This document shows, one piece after another, positions 35,948 through 46,500 of a stretch of 56,817 nucleotides of DNA. The first letter of the stretch is position 1; each line of letters begins with the position of its first letter. The position numbers and the translations under genes were made by a program. The notes below the pieces were generated by a model that saw only the letters and a list, made by a program, of their open reading frames with translations, was not told the origin of the DNA and made no database searches. This stretch comes from Pseudomonadales bacterium (GTDB taxonomy: Bacteria; Pseudomonadota; Gammaproteobacteria; Pseudomonadales; Ketobacteraceae): NCBI GenBank assembly GCA_020062665.1, contig JAGUVW010000066.1, positions 1 through 56,817 on the forward strand. The letters are read 5' to 3'.

Positions 35948-37081
35948 TCATTCCATCATGGCGGGAAGGGTGAAACGGAAGATGCTGCCGCCGTCCGGGT
36001 TGGGGAGGTAATGCAGCTGGCCGCCGTGGGCCTGGACGATGCTGCGGCAGATCGGCAGCCCCATGCCCATGCCCGCGGCCTTGGTGGTGAAGAACGGGGT
36101 GAACAGCTGGGATTCGTGGTCGGCGCTGACGCCGCAGCCGCGGTCGATCACGTCGAACTGCACCTGGTCGCCGGGTTCGAGCCGGGCCAGCACCTGCACG
36201 GCCTGCTGCGAGCCGGCGGCTTCGGTGGCGTCCATGGCGTTGAGCACCAGATTCAGCAGCACCTGCTGGATCTGCACGGTATCGACGATCAGCGGCGGCA
36301 GGTCGTCCACCATGCGGGGGTCGATAGGGATGTTGCGGCGGCCAGTGTCCATCTGCAGGAACTGGATGACGCCGTGCACCAGCTCGGCAACCTGCACCAC
36401 CTGTTGTTCGCGATCCTGGCGTCGCACGAAGTTGCGCATCTGACGGATGATGGCGGCGGCGCGCTCGGCCTGTTTGGCGATCTTGTCCAGCACCTGATCG
36501 AGTTCGGCGGTGTCGCCCTTTTCCTGCAGGCGGCGAGCGGCCTGGGCGTAGGTGACGATGGCGGTAAGCGGCTGGTTCATCTCGTGGGCGATGCCCGAGG
36601 CCATTTCCCCCAGGGTGCTGAGGCGGGTGACGTGGGTCAGGCGCTGGCGCAGTTCGCGGGCTTCCTGGCGCTCGCTGATGTCGCGGATGATGCCGACGAA
36701 GAAGGTGGCACCGGCTTCCTTCACTTCGCCCACCGACAGGTCGATCGGGAATACGCTGCCGTCCTGGCGGCGCGCCTGCACCTCGCGGCCGATGCCGATG
36801 ATGCGGGCTTCACCGGTGGCGTTGTAGCGCTGCAGGTAGGCATCGTGGTCACCCGCGTAGGGCGACGGCATCAGCAGGCTGACGTTGTGCCCCAGCACGT
36901 CATCCAGGCCATAGCCGAACATGCGCTGGGCCGCCGGGTTGAATTCCTGGATCAGGCCGTGCTGGTCGATCACGATGATGGCATCCACCGCTGCGTCCAT
37001 CAGGGCCGCAAAGCGGGTAGGCTTTTCGTGCAGGTGCAGGCGCGGCGGCGCGGACGCTGGTGTGGACGGTGGCAAGGTCAT
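35948..37081 (-). CDS. fixL: FixL-type heme-PAS oxygen-sensor histidine kinase
   Basis: A soluble 377-residue kinase: one PAS domain (about residues 24-138), HisKA with GIAHEMNQPL (His166) and HATPase_c (VLNLVLNAMDA, DRGCGV). In the PAS, His79 within GDHDAY and Arg99 within IIGIGR fall exactly where Bradyrhizobium FixL has its heme ligand His200 and the oxygen-contacting Arg220, 20 residues apart. It should therefore bind heme and be switched by oxygen. I start at the ATG at 37081; the frame continues to a TTG at 37165, which would add a hydrophobic segment (SLAVALICTG), so a membrane-bound form cannot be excluded. Confidence 0.88.
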   Translation of the reverse strand: MTLPPSTPASAPPRLHLHEKPTRFAALMDAAVDAIIVIDQHGLIQEFNPAAQRMFGYGLDDVLGHNVSLLMPSPYAGDHDAYLQRYNATGEARIIGIGREVQARRQDGSVFPIDLSVGEVKEAGATFFVGIIRDISERQEARELRQRLTHVTRLSTLGEMASGIAHEMNQPLTAIVTYAQAARRLQEKGDTAELDQVLDKIAKQAERAAAIIRQMRNFVRRQDREQQVVQVAELVHGVIQFLQMDTGRRNIPIDPRMVDDLPPLIVDTVQIQQVLLNLVLNAMDATEAAGSQQAVQVLARLEPGDQVQFDVIDRGCGVSADHESQLFTPFFTTKAAGMGMGLPICRSIVQAHGGQLHYLPNPDGGSIFRFTLPAMME

Positions 37082-37195
37082 GCAGGTGACGGTTCCGGTG
37101 CAGATCAGGGCGACAGCCAAAGACAACAATGGCCCTAGTCTAGCGGGCTTCGGCAGCCGCTCCAATCCGTTGCGATCGCGTGTCGCGCAGGTGGG

Positions 37196-37223
37196 TAGGT
37201 ATTTTCCGCAATCCGCTTAGGTA
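37196..37223. promoter_or_regulatory. Paired TAGGTA repeats upstream of fnr, possible FixJ sites
   Basis: TAGGTATTTTCCGC (37196-37209) and TAGGTAGATCCGC (37218-37230) are direct repeats 22 bases apart, two helical turns, in the 220-base gap between fixL and fnr. They resemble the GTAMGTAG core reported for FixJ sites (six of eight positions by my memory of that consensus). Confidence 0.45.
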
Positions 37224-37301
37224 GATCCGCGAATATCGCGTCTTGCGGGCGGGGCATAGACTGGCGGCACAACAAGGGAATCCGCACGAGGAGACACACC
37301 C

Positions 37302-38099
37302 ATGCAGGCAGCACTGTCCATCACCGCAAAGAAATCCGCCCTTCCCACCGCCATTCCCCTGCGCAACGACAGCGCCCATGCCGCCCACACGGCGTGCAGT
37401 GACTGCGTGCTGGGCAAGCTGTGTCTGCCCCAGCTGTTCGTGACCATGCCGTTCGACGTGATGAGCGCTCACCTCAATACCCTTGTGCGCAGCAACAAGG
37501 CCGTGCTGCATCGCAAGGACACCCTGTTCCACCAGGGCAGCAACTTCGACGCCCTGTACGTGGTGCGCACCGGCGCCATCAAGACCTGTCTGACCGACGC
37601 CAACGGCGACACCAGCGTGACCGGCTTTTACTTTCCCGGCGACATCGTGGGGCTGGACGGCATCAACACCGGCCGCCACACCACCACGGCGGTGGCGCTG
37701 GATACCACATCGATCTGCACCCTGCCGTTCGCGGCGCTGGAAAAAGTAGCCTCGCAGGTACCCGACGTGCAGCGCCACGTATTCCGCATCATGGCCCAGG
37801 AAATCCAGAAGGAACAGCGCCGCCTGCTGCTGCTCAGCCGCAAGAGCGCGGAACAGCGGGTAGCGGCTTTCCTGCTGCAGCTGTCGCGTCATTCCAGCCA
37901 GCGTCGCCTGGCGGCCGACAGTTTCAAACTGCCGATGTCACGCATGGACATGGGCAACTATCTGGGCATGGCGGTGGAAACCCTGTGCCGCATCATGACC
38001 CGCTTCGAACGCCAGCAGTTGCTGCAAAGTGACGGCCGCGGTGTCTGCGCGGTGGATCTGGACGGGCTGCAGGCGGTGTTTGATTCGGCGGCGGAGTAA
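37302..38099 (+). CDS. anr: FNR/ANR-type Fe-S oxygen-responsive regulator
   Basis: A 265-residue CRP/FNR protein expected to bind a 4Fe-4S cluster under low oxygen. The four cluster ligands are Cys32, Cys35 and Cys41 (CSDCVLGKLC) and Cys139 (TTSICTLPF), matching FNR. The cNMP-like fold is followed by a helix-turn-helix (MDMGNYLGMAVETLCRIMTRF); Glu226 and Arg230 occupy the positions of FNR Glu209 and Arg213, but Cys229 replaces the usual Ser. GAGGAG lies 8 bases before the ATG. It diverges from fixL-fixJ, and repeats in between suggest that FixJ regulates it. Confidence 0.93.
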   Translation: MQAALSITAKKSALPTAIPLRNDSAHAAHTACSDCVLGKLCLPQLFVTMPFDVMSAHLNTLVRSNKAVLHRKDTLFHQGSNFDALYVVRTGAIKTCLTDANGDTSVTGFYFPGDIVGLDGINTGRHTTTAVALDTTSICTLPFAALEKVASQVPDVQRHVFRIMAQEIQKEQRRLLLLSRKSAEQRVAAFLLQLSRHSSQRRLAADSFKLPMSRMDMGNYLGMAVETLCRIMTRFERQQLLQSDGRGVCAVDLDGLQAVFDSAAE

Positions 38100-38194
38100 T
38101 GCACGTCATCCAACGACGGGATTATTCAGTTATAGTCGGCATGCTGCCAACCGGCAGAACAAAATCAGCCGTCTTCCCGCCAACAGGAGCGTTC

Positions 38195-38419
38195 ATGAGC
38201 AAGAAGCCCACCCGCGATATCGAAAAAATCTATCCGCTCGACGAGTTCGTTGCCAAGCTGCGGCGGCTGGCGGATTCCATCGAAAACCATGAGCCGTTCG
38301 AAATCCAGATTGCCGGCGAGCGGATCTATGTGCCAGTGCGGGCGGTGTACAATATCGAGCACGAGCGCGAAGGCGACGAAGAGGAAATCGAGTTCCAGGT
38401 GCGCTGGACGCGGGAATAG
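38195..38419 (+). CDS. Amphi-Trp domain small protein
   Basis: A 74-residue acidic protein, MSKKPTRDIEKIYPL then a helix LDEFVAKLRRLADSIENHEPF and two strands ending EIEFQVRWTRE. This is the amphi-Trp domain fold, a small domain of unknown biochemical role often encoded near regulators or stress genes. CAGGAG precedes the ATG. A TATAGT -10-like box lies at 38131-38136, so it may have its own promoter after fnr. Confidence 0.8.
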   Translation: MSKKPTRDIEKIYPLDEFVAKLRRLADSIENHEPFEIQIAGERIYVPVRAVYNIEHEREGDEEEIEFQVRWTRE

Positions 38420-38430
38420 CGCGGGCGTCG

Positions 38431-38462
38431 ATACAAACAGGCGCCGCTGTCAGGGCAGCGCC
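38431..38462 (-). terminator. Possible terminator of the 38.4-39.5 kb lipoprotein gene
   Basis: A GC-rich imperfect stem (GGCGCTG against CAGCGGCGCC, 38462-38440) overlaps the lipoprotein stop codon and is followed on the minus strand by TGTTTGTAT. Stem quality is moderate. Confidence 0.4.
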
Positions 38463-39475
38463 TTGATGTCGATGGTCAGCTTCAGTTCATTCTGCGACGG
38501 CGGTGCAACCGCCACATCCAGCAGATCCACCAGTGCCGGCAAGCGCGCACCACTGACCTGATACTGCAGCACCAGGCTGTCCTTGCTGACGCGATGGTGC
38601 AGGCCGGGATGCAGGTTCGCGCGCGGCGTTTCATTGCCGGCCAGCTCGCGCAGCAGCGCCAGCATATCCTGTTCGATCCGCCTCTGTTGTTCGATCACCG
38701 CCACCGGCACCGCATCGTGCTCTGTGTGCCGCAGGCGCGGCAGAATGTCCGCATCCGGCTGAGGATACAGCTGCAACATCAGGCCGCCAGGATCACAGCA
38801 GGGTTCTTCACTGCGATGGCCCGATCCCGCCGCGCCGACGCTGCTGAGCAGGCGCTTTCCCTTCAGATCAAATCCCAGATCCAGCCGGGTTTCAAAACCG
38901 CGTCCGTAACGGGAAGGATTAATCGCGCCCAGCGTAAAGCGGGAGACCTGTCCGCTGGCATCCACCTGTTCGGTCAGGCTGGTGAAATCGGCAGCTTTGG
39001 GCGTGTGAATCACCTGTTGCTTGTGATATTCCGCTGTGCCGCTGATCGTGGGCTCCGCGTTGTCGGAATAGGGTTCGAACACCACTTCTTCGAGCAGATC
39101 GCGCGGCAGAATGGGCGCGTCATAGTCCGGCAGCAGGGTGGTCAGATCCTGGGGCAGCCACACTGCCTGCTCGGACTGGGCCACCAGACTGAAACGCCAC
39201 GACAGCACGGTGCGGGTGCCGCCCTGCTCGGCACTTTGAATGTCGGCGCTTCCCAGCTGGACAATGCTGAGCTGCACGCGGACTTCGCCGTAGCGCCAGC
39301 CACGGGCGCCGGGGTTCAGGTTGTCCGCCGGCGGTTCGGCCGTTGCGTCGAATTCAGCCGCGAATTCCTGGCCGTTTGCTGCAGGCGCCGCAGTGGTGGC
39401 GACATCCTCTTCTGGCGTGCAGGCCAGACACAGGATACCCAGCGCGATCAGGATCAGGCTGCGGACGTGATGCAT
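38450..39475 (-). CDS. Lipoprotein of unknown function
   Basis: A 341-residue protein with a lipobox (ILCLAC, anchor at Cys19) and an acidic Ala-rich linker, then a folded region with no family I can name. Conserved-looking points are NPGARGWRYGEVRVQLSI and ATRD-free strands, a Cys pair EEPCCDPGG near residue 228, and a C-terminal all-beta end (NELKLTIDI). GGGGGA precedes the ATG. It converges on the amphi-Trp gene and stands next to the response-regulator diguanylate cyclase gene on the same strand. Confidence 0.7.
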   Translation of the reverse strand: MHHVRSLILIALGILCLACTPEEDVATTAAPAANGQEFAAEFDATAEPPADNLNPGARGWRYGEVRVQLSIVQLGSADIQSAEQGGTRTVLSWRFSLVAQSEQAVWLPQDLTTLLPDYDAPILPRDLLEEVVFEPYSDNAEPTISGTAEYHKQQVIHTPKAADFTSLTEQVDASGQVSRFTLGAINPSRYGRGFETRLDLGFDLKGKRLLSSVGAAGSGHRSEEPCCDPGGLMLQLYPQPDADILPRLRHTEHDAVPVAVIEQQRRIEQDMLALLRELAGNETPRANLHPGLHHRVSKDSLVLQYQVSGARLPALVDLLDVAVAPPSQNELKLTIDIKALP

Positions 39476-39559
39476 GGCGTATCCCCCGATGAGGTCGGTA
39501 ATGGCTGTCCAGAGTAACAGGCCCGTGCCGGCGGAACCGTGACTGGTTGGCAGAAAATG

Positions 39560-40504
39560 CTAGACGCTGATAACGCCCTGGGTGTCCACCGCGTCGTACC
39601 ACACCACGCGATTTTTGCCCTGGCGCTTGGCCTGGTAGAGCATGTCGTCGGCGATTTTCAGGAAGGTATCGGGGGAGCGCTCGGGCGTGGGCTGGCAGCA
39701 GACGCCACCGACACTGATGGTGACAGGGGAGGCTTCCTTCAGCGCGCGGTTTTCGATGCGCAGGGCTTCCACCGCCGCGCGACAGGCTTGCATGATGTCG
39801 AGGCTGCCCTGACAGCTGTTGTCCGGCAGCAGCACCACGAATTCCTCGCCGCCGTAACGGGCCACGAAATCCCGTGGCCGTTTCAGCTGGGACGACAGCA
39901 CCCGCGCCACGCTCTGCAGCACCTTGTCCCCCGCCGCGTGGCCGTAGTGATCGTTGTAGAGTTTGAAATTGTCGATATCCACCATCACCAGCGACAGGCA
40001 GGCCTGGCTGCGACTGGCCGCGCTCCACTCGGTGAGCAGCACTTCTTCGTAGCGGCGGCGGTTGGCAATGGCGGTGAGCGGATCGATGTGCGCCAGCTGT
40101 TCCAGCAGTGAACGCTGCTTGGCCAGCTGCAGATGCAGACGCACCCGCGCCAGAATGATCGCGGTGTGAAAGGGTTTGTGGATGTAGTCGCAGGCGCCCA
40201 GATTGAGGCCCTGTTCCTCGTGACCGGCGTCGGCCAGCGCGCTGATGAAAATCACCGGAATGGCGCTGGTGCGCGCATCGCGTCGCAACTGTTCGATCAC
40301 CTGAAAACCATCCATGCCCGGCATCATCACGTCGAGCAGAATCAGATCCGGCTGGAAACGAATGGCCTTGTCGATGCCCTGGGTACCGTCCTTGGCCATG
40401 ATGATGTCGACTTCATCCCGCAGGATTTCGCTCAGTATCATCAGGTTGGGCTTTTCATCGTCGATGATCAGCACCCGTTGTAAATCCATCACTGCGTTTG
40501 CCAT
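39560..40504 (-). CDS. Response regulator with GGDEF output
   Basis: A 314-residue PleD/WspR-like regulator: receiver domain (IDDE, phosphoacceptor Asp58 in LILLDVMMP, HKPF) and GGDEF domain with RYGGEEF near residue 217 and I-site RPRD five residues before it. Phosphorylation should raise cyclic di-GMP production. I start at the ATG at 40504; a GTG two codons earlier is the alternative. It lies 27 bases after the giant hybrid kinase gene on the same strand, so that kinase is its likely phosphodonor. Confidence 0.9.
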   Translation of the reverse strand: MANAVMDLQRVLIIDDEKPNLMILSEILRDEVDIIMAKDGTQGIDKAIRFQPDLILLDVMMPGMDGFQVIEQLRRDARTSAIPVIFISALADAGHEEQGLNLGACDYIHKPFHTAIILARVRLHLQLAKQRSLLEQLAHIDPLTAIANRRRYEEVLLTEWSAASRSQACLSLVMVDIDNFKLYNDHYGHAAGDKVLQSVARVLSSQLKRPRDFVARYGGEEFVVLLPDNSCQGSLDIMQACRAAVEALRIENRALKEASPVTISVGGVCCQPTPERSPDTFLKIADDMLYQAKRQGKNRVVWYDAVDTQGVISV

Positions 40505-40531
40505 GGTCACCGTTCTGCTTCGTTTCTTTTG

Positions 40532-43500
40532 CTAGCGAATCCGGCCCGCATCGGCGGGTGTGTCCAGCTGCGCCCACAAGGTGGCGGTGAGCGCGGCGGC
40601 GTATTCGAATTCGATGTCGGCGATGCTGTGGGCGATGGCGGCGGCCGCGTCGGCATAGGGGCTGCCCGCCGTGAGCTGTTGCAGTGCGGGCATCAGTTGC
40701 TCGGCAGAAAAATCGGATTTCTTCAGCAGCACAGCCAGTCGCTCCAGCAGATTGCGCAGATCCGTTACGGCCTGCGTCGGTGTCGCGCCACGGCCACCGG
40801 TTTCAAGGCATCCCTGCAGGGATGTCAGCACGGTGCGCAGCTCGGTCGCGATGCCTTCCCACAGCGCTGCGTCGTCGCTTCCCTGCAGCAGTACCTGTTC
40901 CAGTTGCGCGCACTGTTGCGACAGTTCAAGGGCGCCGATGTAGGCAGCGTTGGACTTCAGCGAATGTACCCAGCGCAGACGTTCCTCGGGATCACCCTGA
41001 TGCAGCGTGCTCAGCCGGGACGCGAAGTCCTGATGTCCAGTATAGAAGTCTTTCAGCAGTTGCAGATAAAGACTGCGCTTGTTGCCGAGCTTGCGCAGGG
41101 CCTGGGCCACATCCAGCTTCGTGGTGGACGCCACTACCTGCACCTGCAGATCCAGATCCTGGCCGGGGGCGCTGAGGTCTTCCAGCTGGGTGGTATCCGG
41201 CGCGGCGCCGAGGTGTTGCGCCAGCACGCGATACAGCGCCGCCGGCTCCAACGGTTTGGTGAGGTGTTCATTCATGCCCGCCGCCAGACTGTTGTCGATA
41301 TCCGCTGCCATGGCGTGCGCGGTCATCGCAATAATCGGCAGCGTGCGCCACTGGGGCCGGCCACGAATGTGGCGTGCGGCGGTGAGGCCATCCATCACCG
41401 GCATCTGGATGTCCATCAGCACCAGATCGATGCCGCCCAGTTGCAGTTTTTCCAGCGCGGCGGCGCCGTGTTCCGCGCAGATGACATGGGCACCGGTGTC
41501 CTTGAGATAACCCAGCGCCACCTGACGGTTGAGGCTGTTGTCTTCCACCAGCAGGATGCGATAGGCGGACAGATCCGGCACGGCGTCGGCGCCTTCGAAC
41601 GGCAGCGTCGGCGGGCGCTCGATGGGGGGCAGCGCCAGCTGGGTCACCAGATTGCGCAGCGCCATGGGATTGATAGGCTTTTCCAGAAAGCGGTGCTGGA
41701 AGCCGCTGCCCAGGCGCGATTTCACCGATTCGCGATCGTAGGCGGAAATCATGAAGAACAGCGGCGTGTTGTCGAGCTGGAAATGTTGCAGGTAGCGCCA
41801 GGTTTCCAGTCCATCCATGTCCGGCATGTGCCAGTCCATCAGGATGAAATCGTAGGGCGTGCCGAATTGCAGCGCGTACTGCAGTTTGTCGATGGCGCTG
41901 GTGCCGCCTTCCGCCAGATCCGCCTGAATGCCCAGCCGCGCCAGCATGGTATGCAGGGTGGTGCGCACCAAAGGCACGTCATCCACCACCAGCGCGCGCA
42001 ACGGCAGTGCGATGGGCGGCACCACTTCGGCCGCCTGCAGTTCGGTCTTGTTGAACACCAGGGTGAAATGAAAGCGGGTGCCACGGCCTTTTTCGCTTTC
42101 CAGCCAGATGCGGCCACCCATCAGTTCGCACAGCTGCTTGCAGATGGCCAGCCCCAGCCCCGAACCACCATAGCGGCGCGTCACCGTATCATCGGCCTGG
42201 GTGAAAGACTGGAACAGGCGCGTCTGCTGTTCCGGCGTCATGCCAATGCCGGTGTCGCTGACGGTGACCTGCAGAATGATTTTGCGCGTGGATTCTTCCT
42301 TGCGCGCGAGCTCCACCAGCACGGTGCCACTGTCGGTGAATTTCACCGCGTTGCTGATCAGGTTCACCAGAATCTGCTGCACCCGCAGCGGATCGCCCTG
42401 CACGATGGGCGGCAGCGCCGGATCGATATCCAGCACCAGTTCCAGACCTTTGGCGCTGGCTTTCAGCGCGTTGAGATTGATGGCCTGCTGCACCAGCCGC
42501 TCCAGCGCGAATGGCACGTTCTCGATCACCAGCTTGCCCGCTTCGATCTTGGAATAATCCAGAATGTCGTTGATCAGTCCCAGCAGTACGTCGGCGGATT
42601 CCAGAATCTTGTTGAGATAATCCTGCTGCTCCAGATCCTGGGCGTTCTTTTTTGCCAGCCGGCTGAGGCCGATCACCGCGTTGAGCGGCGTGCGGATTTC
42701 GTGACTCATCTTGGCCAGGAACTGGGATTTGGCTTCGGTGGCTTCTTCCGCTTTCTGCTTGGCTTCCCACAATTCCGCCGTGCGCTGGTTGATGCGGGAT
42801 TCCATCTGTTCGTACAGCACGGCGTTGTCGATCGCCACCGCCGCCTGTTGTGCTATCAGCGTCACGGCCTGCAGTTTGGCACTGCTGAAGGCCTGGGTGG
42901 TGAGATCGTTTTCCAGATACAGAATGGCGATGACACCGGACTGGCCGACAATGGGATGACAGAGGATGGACAGCGGCCGGTGCTGGGCAAAGTACGACGC
43001 ACCGCTCCAGTCGTCCCAGTCCTGGGGCTGGTTCATCACCCGCGAGGTTTTGGTTTTGTGTACAAAGCTGATCAGATGGGTGGGCACCGCCTGGCGCGCG
43101 TCTGCATCGGTGAGCGCCACTTCGTTGGGCGCGTACACCACCGTGCAACTGGATTTGTCCACGCTGTGGGCGAGCAGGCTGAGGCGGTCTTCTTCCACAT
43201 GAATCAGCGCGCCATAGGTGGCGCCGGAATATTCGCGCAGCAGTTGCAGCAGGGTTTCCGTGAGCTCCTGCCGCTTGACCGTGCGGGCCATCAGATTGGC
43301 AGCCTTGAACAGCGCCTGAATGTCCAGCGACGGGCCTTCGCGCTCCATCACGGTGACGCGGGTTTCGAAACGCACGTCGGGCCATTCCCGCGCCAGCAGT
43401 TTCAGTTTCAGCAGCGCGCCCCACTGCTGGTACCAGTGCCAGGCGCGGTTGATGTAGAGCGCCGCGCTCTGCAACAGGCCGCGCGACTGCAGCAGGCGCG

Positions 43501-46500
43501 CATAGAGTTCGCAGCTCACCGCCGCACAGTTGCTGAAGCCGGCGATCTCCGCTTCGGTGATCGCCTGTTCATACAGCAGGAACGCCTGCTTGTCGTTGCC
43601 ATCCACCCGGCACAGCTCGGCATCCAGCAGCAGGCGCTTGTGCAGAAAGTTCGTCTTGCAGTTCTGCTGCCAGCGATGGAATTTGCGCTGGATCTCCTGC
43701 GCCACCTGACGGTGCTGATCCGCCGGATCGCTGCCCGCCAGTTCCAGATGAATCAGCGCGCAGTAGAAATTGGCCTCGGTCACTTTGCACTGGCCCGGCA
43801 CATACTGTTCCACCAGCTGGAAATGATTGGCCAGCCGCGCGCGATCAGGCGCCCGGGTGATAAAGGCATGGCGAATGCGGGACTGGTAAAAATACGCCTG
43901 ATGTAAACCGGTTTCCCGATAGTCGTGCAGAAAGGCGCTTTCGGAAAAATGCCCGTCATCGAAGCTGTAGGGATCCGTCGTCTTGCCCAGCAGCGCCAGC
44001 ACCGGCTGCAAACCACCGGCGATGGTGGCGTCTTCCATGTCCTTCTGCTTTACCTTCTTCAGGTATTCGATTTCCTGGCGATAGAGATTTTCCAGTTCCC
44101 CCAGCGGCCGGCCGCCGATCAGGCGATCGGTGGAACGCACATTGATGACATAGCCTGCGGTCACGTAATCGCTGGCTTCCACCGAACATTCCCAGGCGAT
44201 CTTGAAATATTTTTCCGATGACTGCACCGGATGATGCCAGTGGCGCGTGAACGTGGTGTAGAGCAGATACACCGTGCCACGGATGAACGTATTGTGGCGC
44301 GCGTCCGCCAGCGTGATGGCGAATTCTCCCAGCGTGTTGGCAAAAGCGGGATTGCCTTTCACCAGATTCGCCACCAGGGCGCTGGTGACAAAGCCGAAGG
44401 CGGACACGTCGCAGAAACCCTGCTCCAGCGACAGCCGCGAAATGGTGAGCGAGATCAGCCCGTTCAGTTCCGCATTGCCGATCAGATACGATGCATACCA
44501 CTGCACCCGCAGCAGCTCCATGGCAGCGACCAGCAGCGGATCGGTCATGTCGCGATGGCGCGCCAGATCGGTGGTGGCGGCATCGGCAAAATGCGCTTCC
44601 AGCACCGCGTATTCCTGTTCCAGCGCCGCCTGCATGGCAGTGCGGCCTTGCGGAAACTGGATGCCCACCAGGGCGATGCCGCGGTGAATCACCTGCAGCG
44701 CTTCGTTGAAGCGGCCTTGCAACTGATACTGGTTGGCCTGCACCGACAGGTAGCGGATCTTGTCCAGCGGTGATTCCACCAGTTTCGCCAGTTGCGGATA
44801 CTGGGCATCGGCGCGAAAGAATTCGCCATCCAGATAGGCGCACTCCGCGAGTTCGCGCAGCACGTCGATGGCGAGCGCCTTGTGGGTCTGCAGCAGATCA
44901 CGGCCCAGAAAAAACTGCGCCGCCAGCAGATTCTGCCAGGCCGCGCGATAGGCCGAGGATTTTTTGGCCTGCAAGCCCAGCTGATAATTCAGCTGCGCGT
45001 AATCGAGCCGCTCCGCCGCGTCGCGCACCAGATGCTTGCCACGATTGATGTGCTCGGCCACTTCGAACAGCGGCTCGCGATTCTGGTGACTGCGCTCCAG
45101 CGCCAGCAGGGCGCGACCGATATCGAGCTGCTTGAGTTCCAGATTGAGATACGTCACTTCCGCCAGTTCCCGCGCCGCCTGCTGAATGCGGTCGTGAGCG
45201 AATTTGAACTGGGCCGCCACCAGCATCACCGGATCTTCGTCGGCGCGGCTGAAATCATCCAGTGCAATCAGCAGGCCCTGCTGCAGCGGCGCGTCGATGC
45301 GGACAAAGCAATCCTGCACCGACAGGCCGGTCACCGCCGCCAGCGCCTCCAGGCGGAAACGCGCACCCAGCAGCGACGCCATCATCAATTGGTCGCAGGT
45401 GTCCGGCACATACTGGCGGATCTTGTCACTGAGCAGTTCCACCACGTTGTCTGCCAGCGACAGGGACTGGATCGCCAGATCGTCCCACGCCCAGCGCTGT
45501 TGCGTCGGGTCGTAGCGGATGATGCCCTGCTCGTGCAATTGCGTCAGGTAACGCGCCAGAAAAAACGGATTGCCCTGGGTCTTGCCATACAGAATGTCCG
45601 CCAGCACCTGCACATCCGTCAGTGTTACCTGCAGGGTGTCGGCGATCAGTTGGGCCGCGCTGGCTTTGTTCAGCGGCGTCAGGGTGATTTCCACCGGCGC
45701 GCGTCCCTGATCCTTCAATTCCTGCTGCAGATACCAGAGCGGATGGCTGCCGTCGACTTCGTTGTCGCGATAGGCGCCCACCAGCAACAGGTACTGGTCG
45801 TCTTCGCTGCCGGCCAGGGTTTCGATCAGTCGCAGCGACGCCGTGTCCGCCCACTGCAGATCATCCAGAAACAGCACCAGGGGATGTTCGTGACTGGCGA
45901 ACGCCTTGCAGAAACGGATGAACGCCGCCTTGATGCGGTTTTCATTTTCAATCGCCGACAGCACCGGTAGCTCCGGCTGTGGCCCGATGATCAGTTCCAG
46001 ATCCGGCATCAGCGGCATCAGCATGGCGCCATCCACACCCAGCGCAGCACGTAACGTCTGCTGCCACTGTTCGAAAGCGGCGGTGGGCTGGCTCAGCACA
46101 AAATTGGTCAGATCCGTGAAGGCTTCCACCAGCGCGCTGTACGGCAGATCGTGCTTGAACTGCTCGAACTTGCCCTCGCAGAAGAAGCCCTGATGGAGTT
46201 TGATGGTGTCCTGCAGTTCGTGAATGATGCGCGACTTGCCGATGCCGGAATAGCCTGCCACCAGTACCCACTCAAAGCCACCGGCGCGCGCATTGGCAAA
46301 ACGCTGCTGCAGGATCGCCATTTCGGCGTCGCGCCCATACAGTCGCGGCGACAACGCAAACACACCACGCAGATCCTGCTGCGCAATCTCGAATTCCGGC
46401 ACCGGCTGCTGTTGTCGCAACGCCTGCAGACAGCGCAGCAGATCCGCCTGCAACGCCTCGTGACGCTGGTAACGCTCACCCGGCGACTTGGCCAGCAATT

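Noticed and set aside
40529-43906. A very long plus-strand reading frame (over 1100 codons) opposite the giant hybrid kinase gene
   Set aside because: It is a shadow of high-GC codon bias in the real gene; its translation is low-complexity Gln/His/Arg/Gly-rich with no domain, and the minus strand encodes recognisable domains throughout.
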